Below are positions 1-7,242 of a stretch of DNA of 8,978 nt, piece after piece (positions within the stretch are counted from its first letter, which is position 1; each line of letters begins with the position of its first letter). The stretch spans positions 1-8,978 of the forward strand of contig JALRFC010000057.1 in the NCBI GenBank assembly GCA_023253875.1. The letters are read 5' to 3'. The notes under the pieces are model-generated. The model ran no database searches. It saw only the letters and a list, made by a program, of their open reading frames with translations, and was not told the DNA's origin. The DNA comes from Candidatus Kapaibacterium sp. (lineage in GTDB: Bacteria > Bacteroidota > Ignavibacteria > Kapaibacteriales > UBA961). Made by a program: the position numbers and the translations under genes.

Positions 1-2
1 GT

Positions 3-227
3 CAGATTTACAGAGTGAATGTCAATGAACATCTACCCGTGAATGATGTGATTCCCGTGATAGCCGCGAGTTTGGGTTTTTACACTTCGAATGAAGAAAG
101 AGTCGGAATGTATAATCTGACACGAGATTGGGAATATCTACCTCAGGATTCGCTCCTTTCTCGTGGTACCCACTCCGGGGATCTCATCATACTTGCTGAT
201 GGCGGTGGATGTCATAAACATGAGTAA
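3..227 (+). CDS. Ubiquitin-like (YukD/EsaB-like beta-grasp) protein, 5' partial
   Basis: The frame is open at the window edge. The first complete codon is at 3 and the visible protein begins QIYRVNVNEHLPVNDVIP, about 74 residues to the TAA at 225-227. The GTG at 15 is internal to this frame and probably not the start. The pattern fits a YukD/EsaB-type ubiquitin fold: a strand ending in LPVND, a helix (VIPVIAASLGF), a strand (VGMYNLTRD), then the characteristic end 'L..DSLLSRGTHSGDLIILAD', matching the family's 'L..L...G..DGD.L.L'. YukD and EsaB are about 80 residues, so only around ten N-terminal residues, mainly the first strand, should be missing. The protein ends ADGGGCHKHE, a Gly-rich turn plus a Cys/His tail that the short classical members lack. 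YukD/EsaB proteins belong to type VII secretion loci, while other bacterial ubiquitin-like proteins pair with E1/E2/JAB enzymes. The window does not show which context applies. The fold call is fairly confident; the role is unknown. Confidence 0.7.
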   Translation, partial: QIYRVNVNEHLPVNDVIPVIAASLGFYTSNEERVGMYNLTRDWEYLPQDSLLSRGTHSGDLIILADGGGCHKHE

Positions 228-653
228 ATGATCATGAGAGCTTTCTTGATCAGTCTAGTATTCATTCTCTTCTCATGTGCAAGTGCAGATTTCTCAAGAC
301 ATTTTACCATTTCTTTTCATCGAGATTCAAGTGCGCAATTCTGGGCTTCCATCCAAGATTCGCTTCCGCAATTGGGATATCAGATATATCATGCTTCTTC
401 CGATACATTAATCACAAAGACCTATATCAAACAAGGTGCTTTGAATGAAAGAGAAATTGAGATTTCCGTGTTGAAAGAGAAGGGAAAAGGGAAGTGTTCG
501 GTATATGTCAAGACAGTGACATATTTCAGACAAGATACCATCATTGAATATTATGATGAGAACAGAGGATTCCCTGCATCATATAGAAAAGACTTTTCGC
601 ATATACTCGGAATGATTGATCGAATGGGAAAGAAAACGCTCAAAAAAAAGTAA
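228..653 (+). CDS. Small predicted lipoprotein of unknown function
   Basis: This 141-residue protein has a signal sequence: MIMR, then a hydrophobic stretch (residues 5-15), then L14-F15-S16-C17, an acceptable though imperfect lipobox with C17 as the lipidated residue. Cleavage by signal peptidase I after ASA (18-20) is the alternative. The rest is a compact mixed alpha/beta domain (about 25-130) with a predicted helix around QFWASIQDSLPQLGY, a strand ending in LITKTYIKQ, charged strands and a very basic C-terminus (KKTLKKK). I recognise no family. The start codon abuts the preceding stop (TAAATG), so translation is probably coupled to the ubiquitin-like gene and the two likely share a transcript. 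An in-frame ATG at 234 could serve instead, leaving the signal sequence intact. The protein probably sits in the outer membrane or periplasm. The stop is 3 bp from the stop of the convergent gene. Confidence 0.75.
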   Translation: MIMRAFLISLVFILFSCASADFSRHFTISFHRDSSAQFWASIQDSLPQLGYQIYHASSDTLITKTYIKQGALNEREIEISVLKEKGKGKCSVYVKTVTYFRQDTIIEYYDENRGFPASYRKDFSHILGMIDRMGKKTLKKK

Positions 654-662
654 AGATCAATC
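614..662. repeat. Weak inverted repeat spanning the convergent gene ends
   Basis: GATTGATC at 614-621 and its exact reverse complement GATCAATC at 655-662 flank the 3 bp gap between the two convergent stop codons. The 33-base spacer contains an A8 run (642-649), which is a T8 run for transcripts coming from the right. It may help end transcription, but the arms are AT-rich and the loop is long, so chance is quite possible. Confidence 0.2.
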
Positions 663-1052
663 TAGAAAACGATGTTTCATCGAACCCTTCATAAGCATGC
701 ATTCTGTCGTTCTACCAAACCAACCATATCGCTTCCTTGCAATGAAATCATATATTGGATTTGCAATGAAAAGTGGTATGCAATGCATCAATCCCGAAAG
801 TACTTTCCACTTGCCACCCATGCCATAGAGGACATATTGGATAGCCCGTGTTTTCATGAGCAAAGTATTGTCTTTCCATACAAGAATTGAATCTGGTAGA
901 TACTCTTTTGCAAAGGGTAGCTCATTGAATGTCACACCATATAATGGGGCAAAGAAAATATCGTGGTTCTTTTCATGCTTTAAAATCCATTGTACGGATG
1001 TATTGCAAAGCATGCATTCACTGTCAAAAAAGATAATGATGCGATCATCCAT
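657..1052 (-). CDS. DCC family thiol-disulfide oxidoreductase-like protein (DUF393, YuxK-like)
   Basis: This 131-residue protein matches the DCC family (DUF393). It opens with a strand (RIIIFFD) running into D10-x-x-C13-x-x-C16 (DSECMLC), the Asp-Cys-Cys signature that names the family, which has a thioredoxin-like fold. The second family hallmark is at 101-114, YDFIARKRYGWFGR, matching the usual 'Yd..ArnRy..fGr'. The length is typical. The CxxC suggests redox activity, but the physiological substrate of the family is not established. There is no signal peptide, so it is likely cytosolic. Its ATG lies inside the end of the upstream amidohydrolase gene (8 nt overlap), so the two are co-transcribed and probably translationally coupled. 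It is the last gene of the - strand block. The peptide ECML occurs twice (12-15 and 117-120), encoded by identical 12-base words, which looks coincidental. Confidence 0.9.
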   Translation of the reverse strand: MDDRIIIFFDSECMLCNTSVQWILKHEKNHDIFFAPLYGVTFNELPFAKEYLPDSILVWKDNTLLMKTRAIQYVLYGMGGKWKVLSGLMHCIPLFIANPIYDFIARKRYGWFGRTTECMLMKGSMKHRFLD

Positions 1053-2220
1053 GATTCTCTAGCCAATCAATTGCAATCTTACTCATCATAGCCGCTCCAA
1101 TCGGAAGAGCTTCTTCATCGGGTGTGAATGCTGCATTATGCAATCCCGGCATGGAGTATTGATCATGTGGTCTTACGCCGAGCATCCAAAAAGCTGCGGG
1201 AATATGCTGACCATAATAGGCAAAATCCTCACCCCACATTTTGGGTTCAAAATTCGTGATGCCGGATTCACCCAATAACTCTTTTGCTGAATTGATGACA
1301 AATGTTGCCGCACCTTCATGATTATGAACGGCAGGATAGCCACGAAGAATCGTGACTTCACATGTGGCTCCATGCATTGCGCATAATTGCTCTGAATGTT
1401 CTTTGATCATGATCATTGCTTTCTCACGCCATTCAGGATCAAATGAGCGGAGTGTACCTTTCATTTCTACCTTTTCCGGTATGATATTCGTCGCCGAACC
1501 ACCATGTATGGACGTGATGCCGAGAACGCCCGGTAATAATGGATTGCGTGATTTAGTGATGAGGGATTGCAAATGTAGAATGAGCTCAGATGCAATGAGA
1601 ATCGGATCAATCCCTTGATGTGGCTGAGCGGCATGCGCTCCTTTGCCATGAATTGTCCAATAGAGCTCATCAGCCGATGCCATTGTGGGACCAATGCTGA
1701 TTTGCACTTCTCCTGAAGGTGCATCCGGGTAAACATGTTGACCAAAAATGACTTCAGGTTTGGGATTTTCAAGCGCGCCTTCAGCTACCATGATACTTGC
1801 TCCACCGGGTACTTTTTCTTCACCGGGTTGAAAGAGTAATTTCACTGTCCCTTTCAATGATTGCTCTCTCTCTTTTAGTATCGATGCCGCACCCAAAAGC
1901 ATGGCAGTATGTGCATCATGACCACATGCATGCATGATTCCTTTCTTACAGGAAGCAAATTCGAGATTTGTCTCTTCTTCAATTGGCAATGCATCGATGT
2001 CTGCACGAAGCGCAATGCATCGTTCGCCAGAACCAATCAATGCTATGATGCCTGTTTCAGCGATAATGGAATGCTGGATATTCATTGATTCCAAGCGCCG
2101 TGAAATATAAGCACAAGTTTCATGCTCTTGGAAAGACAATTCCGGATTACGATGTATATGTCTTCTATCTTCGATTATTTGCGAAGTTCTTTCAATTGCC
2201 GATTGCATGATATCATTCAT
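1045..2220 (-). CDS. M20D family metal-dependent amidohydrolase
   Basis: This 391-residue protein is the normal length for M20D peptidase-family amidohydrolases (hippurate hydrolase, N-acyl-amino acid and IAA-amino acid hydrolases, N-acetyldiaminopimelate deacetylase). It has the family opening RRHIHRNPELSFQEHET (19-35), LRADIDALPI (71-80), the metal motif HACGHDAH (97-104, ligands C99 and H101), QPGEE (131-135, E134 the likely catalytic base and E135 a ligand), GQHVYP (H162) and GLHNAAF (H361). All expected metal ligands are present. The dimerisation (lid) domain is roughly 183-290. With no signal peptide it should act in the cytosol, releasing an amino acid from an N-acyl or similar amide. 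The exact substrate cannot be read from sequence, and no lysine or aromatic amino acid gene nearby narrows it. It begins 14 bp after the VWA gene and overlaps the DCC gene by 8 nt, so it is inside an operon. The ribosome binding site is weak. Confidence 0.95.
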   Translation of the reverse strand: MNDIMQSAIERTSQIIEDRRHIHRNPELSFQEHETCAYISRRLESMNIQHSIIAETGIIALIGSGERCIALRADIDALPIEEETNLEFASCKKGIMHACGHDAHTAMLLGAASILKEREQSLKGTVKLLFQPGEEKVPGGASIMVAEGALENPKPEVIFGQHVYPDAPSGEVQISIGPTMASADELYWTIHGKGAHAAQPHQGIDPILIASELILHLQSLITKSRNPLLPGVLGITSIHGGSATNIIPEKVEMKGTLRSFDPEWREKAMIMIKEHSEQLCAMHGATCEVTILRGYPAVHNHEGAATFVINSAKELLGESGITNFEPKMWGEDFAYYGQHIPAAFWMLGVRPHDQYSMPGLHNAAFTPDEEALPIGAAMMSKIAIDWLENHG

Positions 2221-2234
2221 GGTGATTACTCAAT

Positions 2235-5200
2235 TCAATGGAGAATGGATGTATTGTGTATGATGATTTGTTTTTGAACTTGATAGGGACCATTTTTCGC
2301 AATGATCATATAGACTCCTTGCGATAGATCAGGTAGCATCGCATGATGATATCCTGAACTTCTCTCTTGTAGAGATAAGAGTGGAATAACTCTTCCTGCA
2401 ATATCTACCACATATGCTTCAGATACACCGGTAAAAGGCATACTAAAACGTAGTTCTTTTTCCGAAACATCGATTGTAAAAGCATCTTTCATTGCAGAAA
2501 TTAATCTTCCTTGGGCAAAGCATACGGCATCAAGTGTGAAACCAACTTGTGATTGTGATGGATCAATGCATAGTGCATTCACTGAAGCGTTAATCTTCAA
2601 TTGTTGATTATTAGGATCCCCAAGATATGTTGATCCAAACAGGCGAAGTAATGTACTGTTTGGTAGTTCTTTTGTAGGAGTTTGACATCTTGCAAGTATC
2701 TTCAATGTTCCAAGGATTGCGTCTTGCTGAACAATTGATGCTGTCCAATTGGATTGCAATGAGACAATGGTATCTATGCTGAGAAGAGTATTGGGATAGT
2801 TCACATCGAACATTATACTATCTATGCGTGGAAAGTTAAGTGCTTTTTGCGTAGTTATTGACAGATCAAATACTGACTTGGAGCCGGGAATAATCGGGAT
2901 TACTTGTGTTACCTGATCATTAATCTTCACCACTGAAGGCATCGTTATGCCATCCCCAATAAGATAGGTAGTATAGACCGTTCCATCCTCGGCGGTACAT
3001 TTGATGAATGCATTTACTTGTCCGATCCGATCCGGCACAAAACCCACGGGAACCGGAGCACTTCCTTTTGCAGGCACGATGATTGGAGCCGCTTTTGCAT
3101 AAAATGCTGATGTGAATGAATTACCGGGTAGATCGCTGATTGCAATATCAATGATGGTGATATCTTGATCATTGGGGTTCTTGAGGATAAGATCTTTGAT
3201 AGAAATATCACAAGTGAGGATGGTTCCCATATCAAGAACAGTATCAATCACGAGTCCTTTACTGATGCCTATTCCTTCAATCAATACGCTGTCTTTCTTG
3301 CGTGGTTTTTCATCGGGACCTGACATTCCATCATGCGTAAAGACAAGATAAGCACTGCGATTACCAGCCTTGATTGGCTTGAATCCTATCTTGGTATTAT
3401 GACTAGTTGAATAAGAAATATCTGCAGGCAATGGATCAGATTGCATGATATAAAAATCACCTTCATTCATGCTAAGCGCAATGTCCGATATATGTAATGG
3501 CAGAGTCAAAGAACGATTCTCTGCATTGATATTTGCGATTTCACTTGAAGTGGTATTAACAGCTATCTGCTGAAATGTAAATCCTTTTGATGAAAAAACT
3601 GGGAGTCCACCTTTGCCGGTAAGAATACCAATCAATGGATCTTTCAATTGTTCAATCTCAACAATGATTGAATCCAGATATGCAATTGTATCAGCCGGTA
3701 TGAAATCACAGTTAATATCGAGAGATGAATTACCTTTCAATATAAAAGGAACATTAGGAAGATTTTGAAGTGCAAAAGATAGACCATTCGAAACTTTGAT
3801 GGATCTAATGGTTATATCATCATCACCGGTATTTCTGAGTTGTATGGAATTACGATGTATTGTATTGATACGTTTGATATTCCAATCTTGATTGGATAAA
3901 GATGCGCCAAGTGAGTATGCCTCAGTTCGAATAGTACCATTTGCGAATGTGCAGGAATTGCCAAAACGGACGATTCCATTTTGCTGACCCTTCGCTGATG
4001 GTGTAAAGCGATATGTCACTTGTATACATGTATCACCGGGAATGACCGTACCGGCCACTGGCTCCAAAATGGATAATCCATTTGCATTTGTAATGATAGA
4101 TTCATCCAAAATGATGGGAGTTGAAGAGCGATTGCAAAGATAATCGGATACAATGTGATCAATTGATTCTCCAACTTGCACTGCAGGAATCGTGATTGTA
4201 CTTTGCTTCAATGTAAGCAGTGGTGTGATCACCGTACAAATGCCATCGCTCTGATCAGGCGGTGTCATTATTCTTCCTTGCAATCGAATCGCTATGTCTT
4301 GTTTACCCGCACTTTTGAACGATGTATCTGTCAAAGCGAGTGTATTCGAAAATGTTCTGACAGTATACAGTGTTCCAATGGAATCTTTGGCTGTATCAGC
4401 AGGGAAGTGAAGATATCCTTTTGAGATACTATCTCGTAGAGCCAGAAATTCACCACGATCATTAAAGAGCAATGTGAATGGTCTTTGTCCTACTGCAGTA
4501 ATGGTTGCGGATCCACCGGTTTTCACGGGAACTGAAAATTGTCCATCATACAGTCCACTGAGATAATAATTTCCAAGACTATCTCTTCCAAGTGATCTTG
4601 CTCCGATACTCTTCTGTGAAGCCAAGATTTCTTTGCTCCAATCGATGCTACCCGAAGTGGTTATTTTTTGTAGTATGATTGAAATCCTTCCGCCATTGAC
4701 CGTCCGTGTGACATCACTGGCAACATAGATAGCATCTGCGCTGTCAACCAATACTGCTTTCCCTGAAGCATTCGTATATGGAAGAAATGAAGTAAAGAAT
4801 TGTGCGCCGGTTCGAAGCCATAAAACATTGTCATCACGTAATCTACCGAGAAACATGTCTTGAGTGCGGGTAGAAGAAATTTGCTGACCATTCATAGCGA
4901 GTTGTTTTTCATAATGTCCGGTAACAACATATGATGAAGCATGTGCATTGGTTGTAATGCCATTCCCGGATTCACTACCTGTGCCTGATCCTAGAATATT
5001 CGCCATGCCTCCGGTTCTGGTCGTTCTTGCTGCAATACGGAAGAGATATTGTCCATTGAAAGGAGGTCGCCATACATGACTCAATCCTGTTGCAGTATTG
5101 CTGATTATATTCCAAGAAACTCCATTATTCATGGAATATTGAAGTCTCACGGTGTCGCTTGCATCCACTCCTCCCCATGTAATGAGCATGGAATCACATG

Positions 5201-6467
5201 AACTTAGAATTTCACCTCCATTTGGTGATACAATCACTACTTTTTTTGCGCCACCGCTAAGAGAAACATAGTCTGAATTACAGGGATTTCCAAGTAGGCG
5301 AAGGCGACCGCTTCGTATGTCACGAGGACTTGTTTGTGTGAATCGTATAGTGAGGATCCTTGAAGAGCCGGCTTTGAGGACAAATGGGGGTGCACTTCCG
5401 CCCCAATCTGAGACCCTGAAATTAGCGGGTAATGTGGAATTATCTCCTGTAATCGTCATATCTGCATTTTTTGCTGTCACAGTGATTTGCTGAGTTGCTT
5501 GCTGTCCTGGAGCAATATCCGGAAAGGGCGGTAAAACAGCCTGCGAAAGTTGTAATGTGGCAACTGAAGATGCAGGAGCAGTATAGGTGAAATTCTGTCG
5601 AAGATTTGTTGGTTTAAATGTGATCTGAACATTACGATTTCTACTTGCTTCAGAACAACCGAATGGTGCAGTATAGGTAAGCCAGCAATAGGTGGTTGTT
5701 GGTTTCTTGCTCCCTAAATCTTTATAGATATTTACAAGTAAATCTTCGGTATTCGCGATACTGGTCGTTCCTCCGGTTTTTTCGGCAATTTCTCTTAGAT
5801 CCGGACTTGCATCAAAAGATAAAGCAATTGCATAGAGTGTTGCTTTCAATTGATTGAGTTGATTGATGATGCTGGCTTTTGGTGGATCTTGATTGGGTGT
5901 TCCATCTGTCAGAAAAACAACTGCTCTTCGAACCCATGCAGGAGTATTTTTCAATAATGCAACGGCACTTTTTTGAGGATCAATCAGAGGATATTCATAA
6001 TTCGTCGCTCCAAGACCATATTGAATCCCATCTATCGCTTCATTGAGTGGTCTTGCAGTAGTTTGAAAATCACTCAAGATATAGGACATGCCATTGAATG
6101 TGATGATAGCACATTGGGTGGTTCCATTGAAGACCAGTGAATTGATGAAATTCTTTGCTCCATTCTTCATCCACTCTAGCTTTGTTCTTCCATTGCTCAT
6201 GCGTTCATTCATGGACTCACTGATATCTATCACGAGTACCACGCTCACCGAGGGATCATTGACAGCAGTGGAACATTCAACGGACATGCCATTGGTCATC
6301 GAAAGTCCATTCTCAATAACAGTAAAGTCTGAAGTCTTGGCATTGGTGAATATTGTTCCACCTCCATAAGCGCGGATATTCGGAAAGTTTTTTGAATCAA
6401 TTCCTGTGAATTGCGCTGATACAATGATGGGTATGAAAAAGAACAAAAAGGAATAGAAGTATCTCAT
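2235..6467 (-). CDS. Large secreted VWA protein with SBBP-like and choice-of-anchor domains and a T9SS sorting domain
   Basis: This 1410-residue protein starts with a signal peptide (2-18), likely cleaved in VSA|Q. Domains in order: a short N-terminal segment ending SDFTVIENG (about 20-53), common before such VWA domains; a VWA domain (about 74-250) with a complete MIDAS, D81-I-S83-E-S85, T155 and D188 (FLTDGT); a beta domain (about 295-405); a PNGGE-type Ig/fibronectin-like domain (about 408-482); a Gly/Ser linker (491-503); SBBP-like propeller repeats (about 508-735) such as YVVTGHY, YVASDV and YYLSGLY alternating with strands like DMFLGRL and DW/LW; choice-of-anchor/Hydin-like beta domains (about 746-1172); a possible cohesin-like domain (about 1178-1300); and a type A T9SS sorting domain (about 1326-1407; AYVVDIAGRVIPL, LSQGVYMIIA). 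The MIDAS implies metal-dependent ligand binding outside the cell, so adhesion or matrix binding is likely but inferred. It is bracketed by housekeeping genes. The start lacks a clear Shine-Dalgarno sequence. Confidence 0.93.
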   Translation of the reverse strand: MRYFYSFLFFFIPIIVSAQFTGIDSKNFPNIRAYGGGTIFTNAKTSDFTVIENGLSMTNGMSVECSTAVNDPSVSVVLVIDISESMNERMSNGRTKLEWMKNGAKNFINSLVFNGTTQCAIITFNGMSYILSDFQTTARPLNEAIDGIQYGLGATNYEYPLIDPQKSAVALLKNTPAWVRRAVVFLTDGTPNQDPPKASIINQLNQLKATLYAIALSFDASPDLREIAEKTGGTTSIANTEDLLVNIYKDLGSKKPTTTYCWLTYTAPFGCSEASRNRNVQITFKPTNLRQNFTYTAPASSVATLQLSQAVLPPFPDIAPGQQATQQITVTAKNADMTITGDNSTLPANFRVSDWGGSAPPFVLKAGSSRILTIRFTQTSPRDIRSGRLRLLGNPCNSDYVSLSGGAKKVVIVSPNGGEILSSCDSMLITWGGVDASDTVRLQYSMNNGVSWNIISNTATGLSHVWRPPFNGQYLFRIAARTTRTGGMANILGSGTGSESGNGITTNAHASSYVVTGHYEKQLAMNGQQISSTRTQDMFLGRLRDDNVLWLRTGAQFFTSFLPYTNASGKAVLVDSADAIYVASDVTRTVNGGRISIILQKITTSGSIDWSKEILASQKSIGARSLGRDSLGNYYLSGLYDGQFSVPVKTGGSATITAVGQRPFTLLFNDRGEFLALRDSISKGYLHFPADTAKDSIGTLYTVRTFSNTLALTDTSFKSAGKQDIAIRLQGRIMTPPDQSDGICTVITPLLTLKQSTITIPAVQVGESIDHIVSDYLCNRSSTPIILDESIITNANGLSILEPVAGTVIPGDTCIQVTYRFTPSAKGQQNGIVRFGNSCTFANGTIRTEAYSLGASLSNQDWNIKRINTIHRNSIQLRNTGDDDITIRSIKVSNGLSFALQNLPNVPFILKGNSSLDINCDFIPADTIAYLDSIIVEIEQLKDPLIGILTGKGGLPVFSSKGFTFQQIAVNTTSSEIANINAENRSLTLPLHISDIALSMNEGDFYIMQSDPLPADISYSTSHNTKIGFKPIKAGNRSAYLVFTHDGMSGPDEKPRKKDSVLIEGIGISKGLVIDTVLDMGTILTCDISIKDLILKNPNDQDITIIDIAISDLPGNSFTSAFYAKAAPIIVPAKGSAPVPVGFVPDRIGQVNAFIKCTAEDGTVYTTYLIGDGITMPSVVKINDQVTQVIPIIPGSKSVFDLSITTQKALNFPRIDSIMFDVNYPNTLLSIDTIVSLQSNWTASIVQQDAILGTLKILARCQTPTKELPNSTLLRLFGSTYLGDPNNQQLKINASVNALCIDPSQSQVGFTLDAVCFAQGRLISAMKDAFTIDVSEKELRFSMPFTGVSEAYVVDIAGRVIPLLSLQERSSGYHHAMLPDLSQGVYMIIAKNGPYQVQKQIIIHNTSILH
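2247..2492 (-). other. C-terminal T9SS type A sorting domain (within the VWA protein)
   Basis: Residues about 1326-1407 of the large protein show the type A pattern: short strands 'FTIDV' and 'LRFSMPF', then 'EAYVVDIAGRVI', a variable loop, 'LPDLSQGVYMIIAKNG', and a final basic strand 'VQKQIIIH'. In known T9SS substrates this domain directs outer-membrane translocation and is then removed, with the cargo often anchored to the surface. The secretion machinery itself is not in this window. Confidence 0.8.
2568..2936 (-). other. Possible cohesin-like beta domain (within the VWA protein)
   Basis: Residues about 1178-1300 resemble the cohesin/carbohydrate-binding fold seen before sorting domains in this group: 'VIPIIPGSKSVFDLSI', then 'IDSIMFDVNYPNTLLSID', 'SNWTASIVQQDAILGTLKI' and 'STLLRLFGSTYLG'. 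The order of a PGS-type strand, an 'F.v.Yp..lL' strand, a W-containing turn and 'G.l.i' is the basis. Identity is too low to be sure by eye; a generic beta-sandwich is the alternative. Confidence 0.45.
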
Positions 6468-6533
6468 TTACAATGCCGAAAAGTAGTTCAGTAAGTAATG
6501 CAAAAATGTCATTTATTTTTTGTGTGACAATGC

Positions 6534-7238
6534 TCAAGCATGATGAAAGGAAATGATGGATGCCAATGCAATGCCTGCTGTCTCTGCTCGTAAACGAGAA
6601 TTTCCGAGTCTGATCGGTATTGTTTGTTTAAAAGAGCGCAGTATTGTCAATTCTTCATCGGAAAATCCACCTTCAGGACCAATGCACAAGAGCATGGATG
6701 TCCGTTTTTCAAGGGAATCGGGAATGGCTGTGAATCCTTGTATATCACCGAGAATCATGGTCGCATAGTTCTGTGCGATAGTTTCAATGTCCAGGACATT
6801 GCTTATGGGAGAAATTCTCGGAAGGATGGATCTTTTACATTGTTTCATGGCAGAAAGCGCTTTTGATTGCAATCGTTCAATATCAATGGAGTGTACTTGA
6901 CTTCTGGCACTTCTAAATGGATATATGTCTTGAATACCAAGTTCTGTCAATTTTTCGATGGCAAATTCCATTCTTTCACGAGAAGATAAAATCGGAAACA
7001 TGATGCCGAATGAAAAGGGAAGTTCATGCGCCATTTCTCTGCATTCTTGTATGCTGACTTGAATGACATCTTTCGAGATATATCGTAGATGACCTTTTCC
7101 TAGAATTCCCATACCTGATGATAATAACAGTGCATCACCATCTTGTAAGCGTAGTACTTTGGCATGTTTCGATTCATCTGGAGTTAATTGTATTTCTTTT
7201 GAATCTACAGTTAGATCGGGAGCATAGAGACATTCCAT
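6534..7238 (-). CDS. rsmE: 16S rRNA (uracil(1498)-N3)-methyltransferase RsmE
   Basis: This 234-residue protein carries the markers of RsmE, a SPOUT-class enzyme that uses S-adenosylmethionine to methylate N3 of U1498 in helix 44 of 16S rRNA. An N-terminal PUA-like region includes SKHAKVLRL (23-31, the family 'HxxxVLR'). The trefoil-knot SPOUT domain has EKLTELGIQDIYPF (95-108), IGPEGGFSDEE (186-196) and LGNSRLRAETA (211-221), which form the cofactor pocket. The length is close to the family norm of about 240. The ATG at 7238 lies 4 bp after the rluE stop, with a weak purine-rich site (AAGAGA) inside the rluE end. Two rRNA modification genes side by side suggest co-expression as ribosome maturation functions. 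The 66 bp after it, before the VWA gene, is the largest gap in the - strand block. I see nothing broken. Confidence 0.95.
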   Translation of the reverse strand: MECLYAPDLTVDSKEIQLTPDESKHAKVLRLQDGDALLLSSGMGILGKGHLRYISKDVIQVSIQECREMAHELPFSFGIMFPILSSRERMEFAIEKLTELGIQDIYPFRSARSQVHSIDIERLQSKALSAMKQCKRSILPRISPISNVLDIETIAQNYATMILGDIQGFTAIPDSLEKRTSMLLCIGPEGGFSDEELTILRSFKQTIPIRLGNSRLRAETAGIALASIISFHHA

Positions 7239-7242
7239 TCTA

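Noticed and set aside
15..227. A complete 70-residue gene starting at GTG 15
   Set aside because: The same frame is open upstream to the window edge, and the expected first strand of the ubiquitin-like fold would lie upstream of 15. The gene is better read as 5' truncated.
640..650. Rho-independent terminator for the DCC gene using the T8 run
   Set aside because: There is a T-run on the - strand just past the stop, but no GC-rich hairpin directly before it.
693..1019. 12-base direct repeat (AAGCATGCATTC at 693-704 and 1008-1019) within the DCC gene
   Set aside because: Both copies encode the peptide ECML in the same frame and there is no similarity beyond it, so this looks like coincidental codon identity, not a mobile or regulatory repeat.
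2235..6467. Long open frames on the + strand and in other - frames within the VWA gene
   Set aside because: They overlap a gene with clear domains along its whole length, lack recognisable motifs and are shadow frames.
6468..6533. Promoter for the VWA gene in the 66 bp gap (TTTG at 6504-6501 and TACTTTTC at 6485-6478 on the - strand)
   Set aside because: It resembles the Bacteroidota TTTG/TAnnTTTG pattern, but the spacer is only 15 bases and the last base mismatches. This AT-rich sequence would give such matches by chance.
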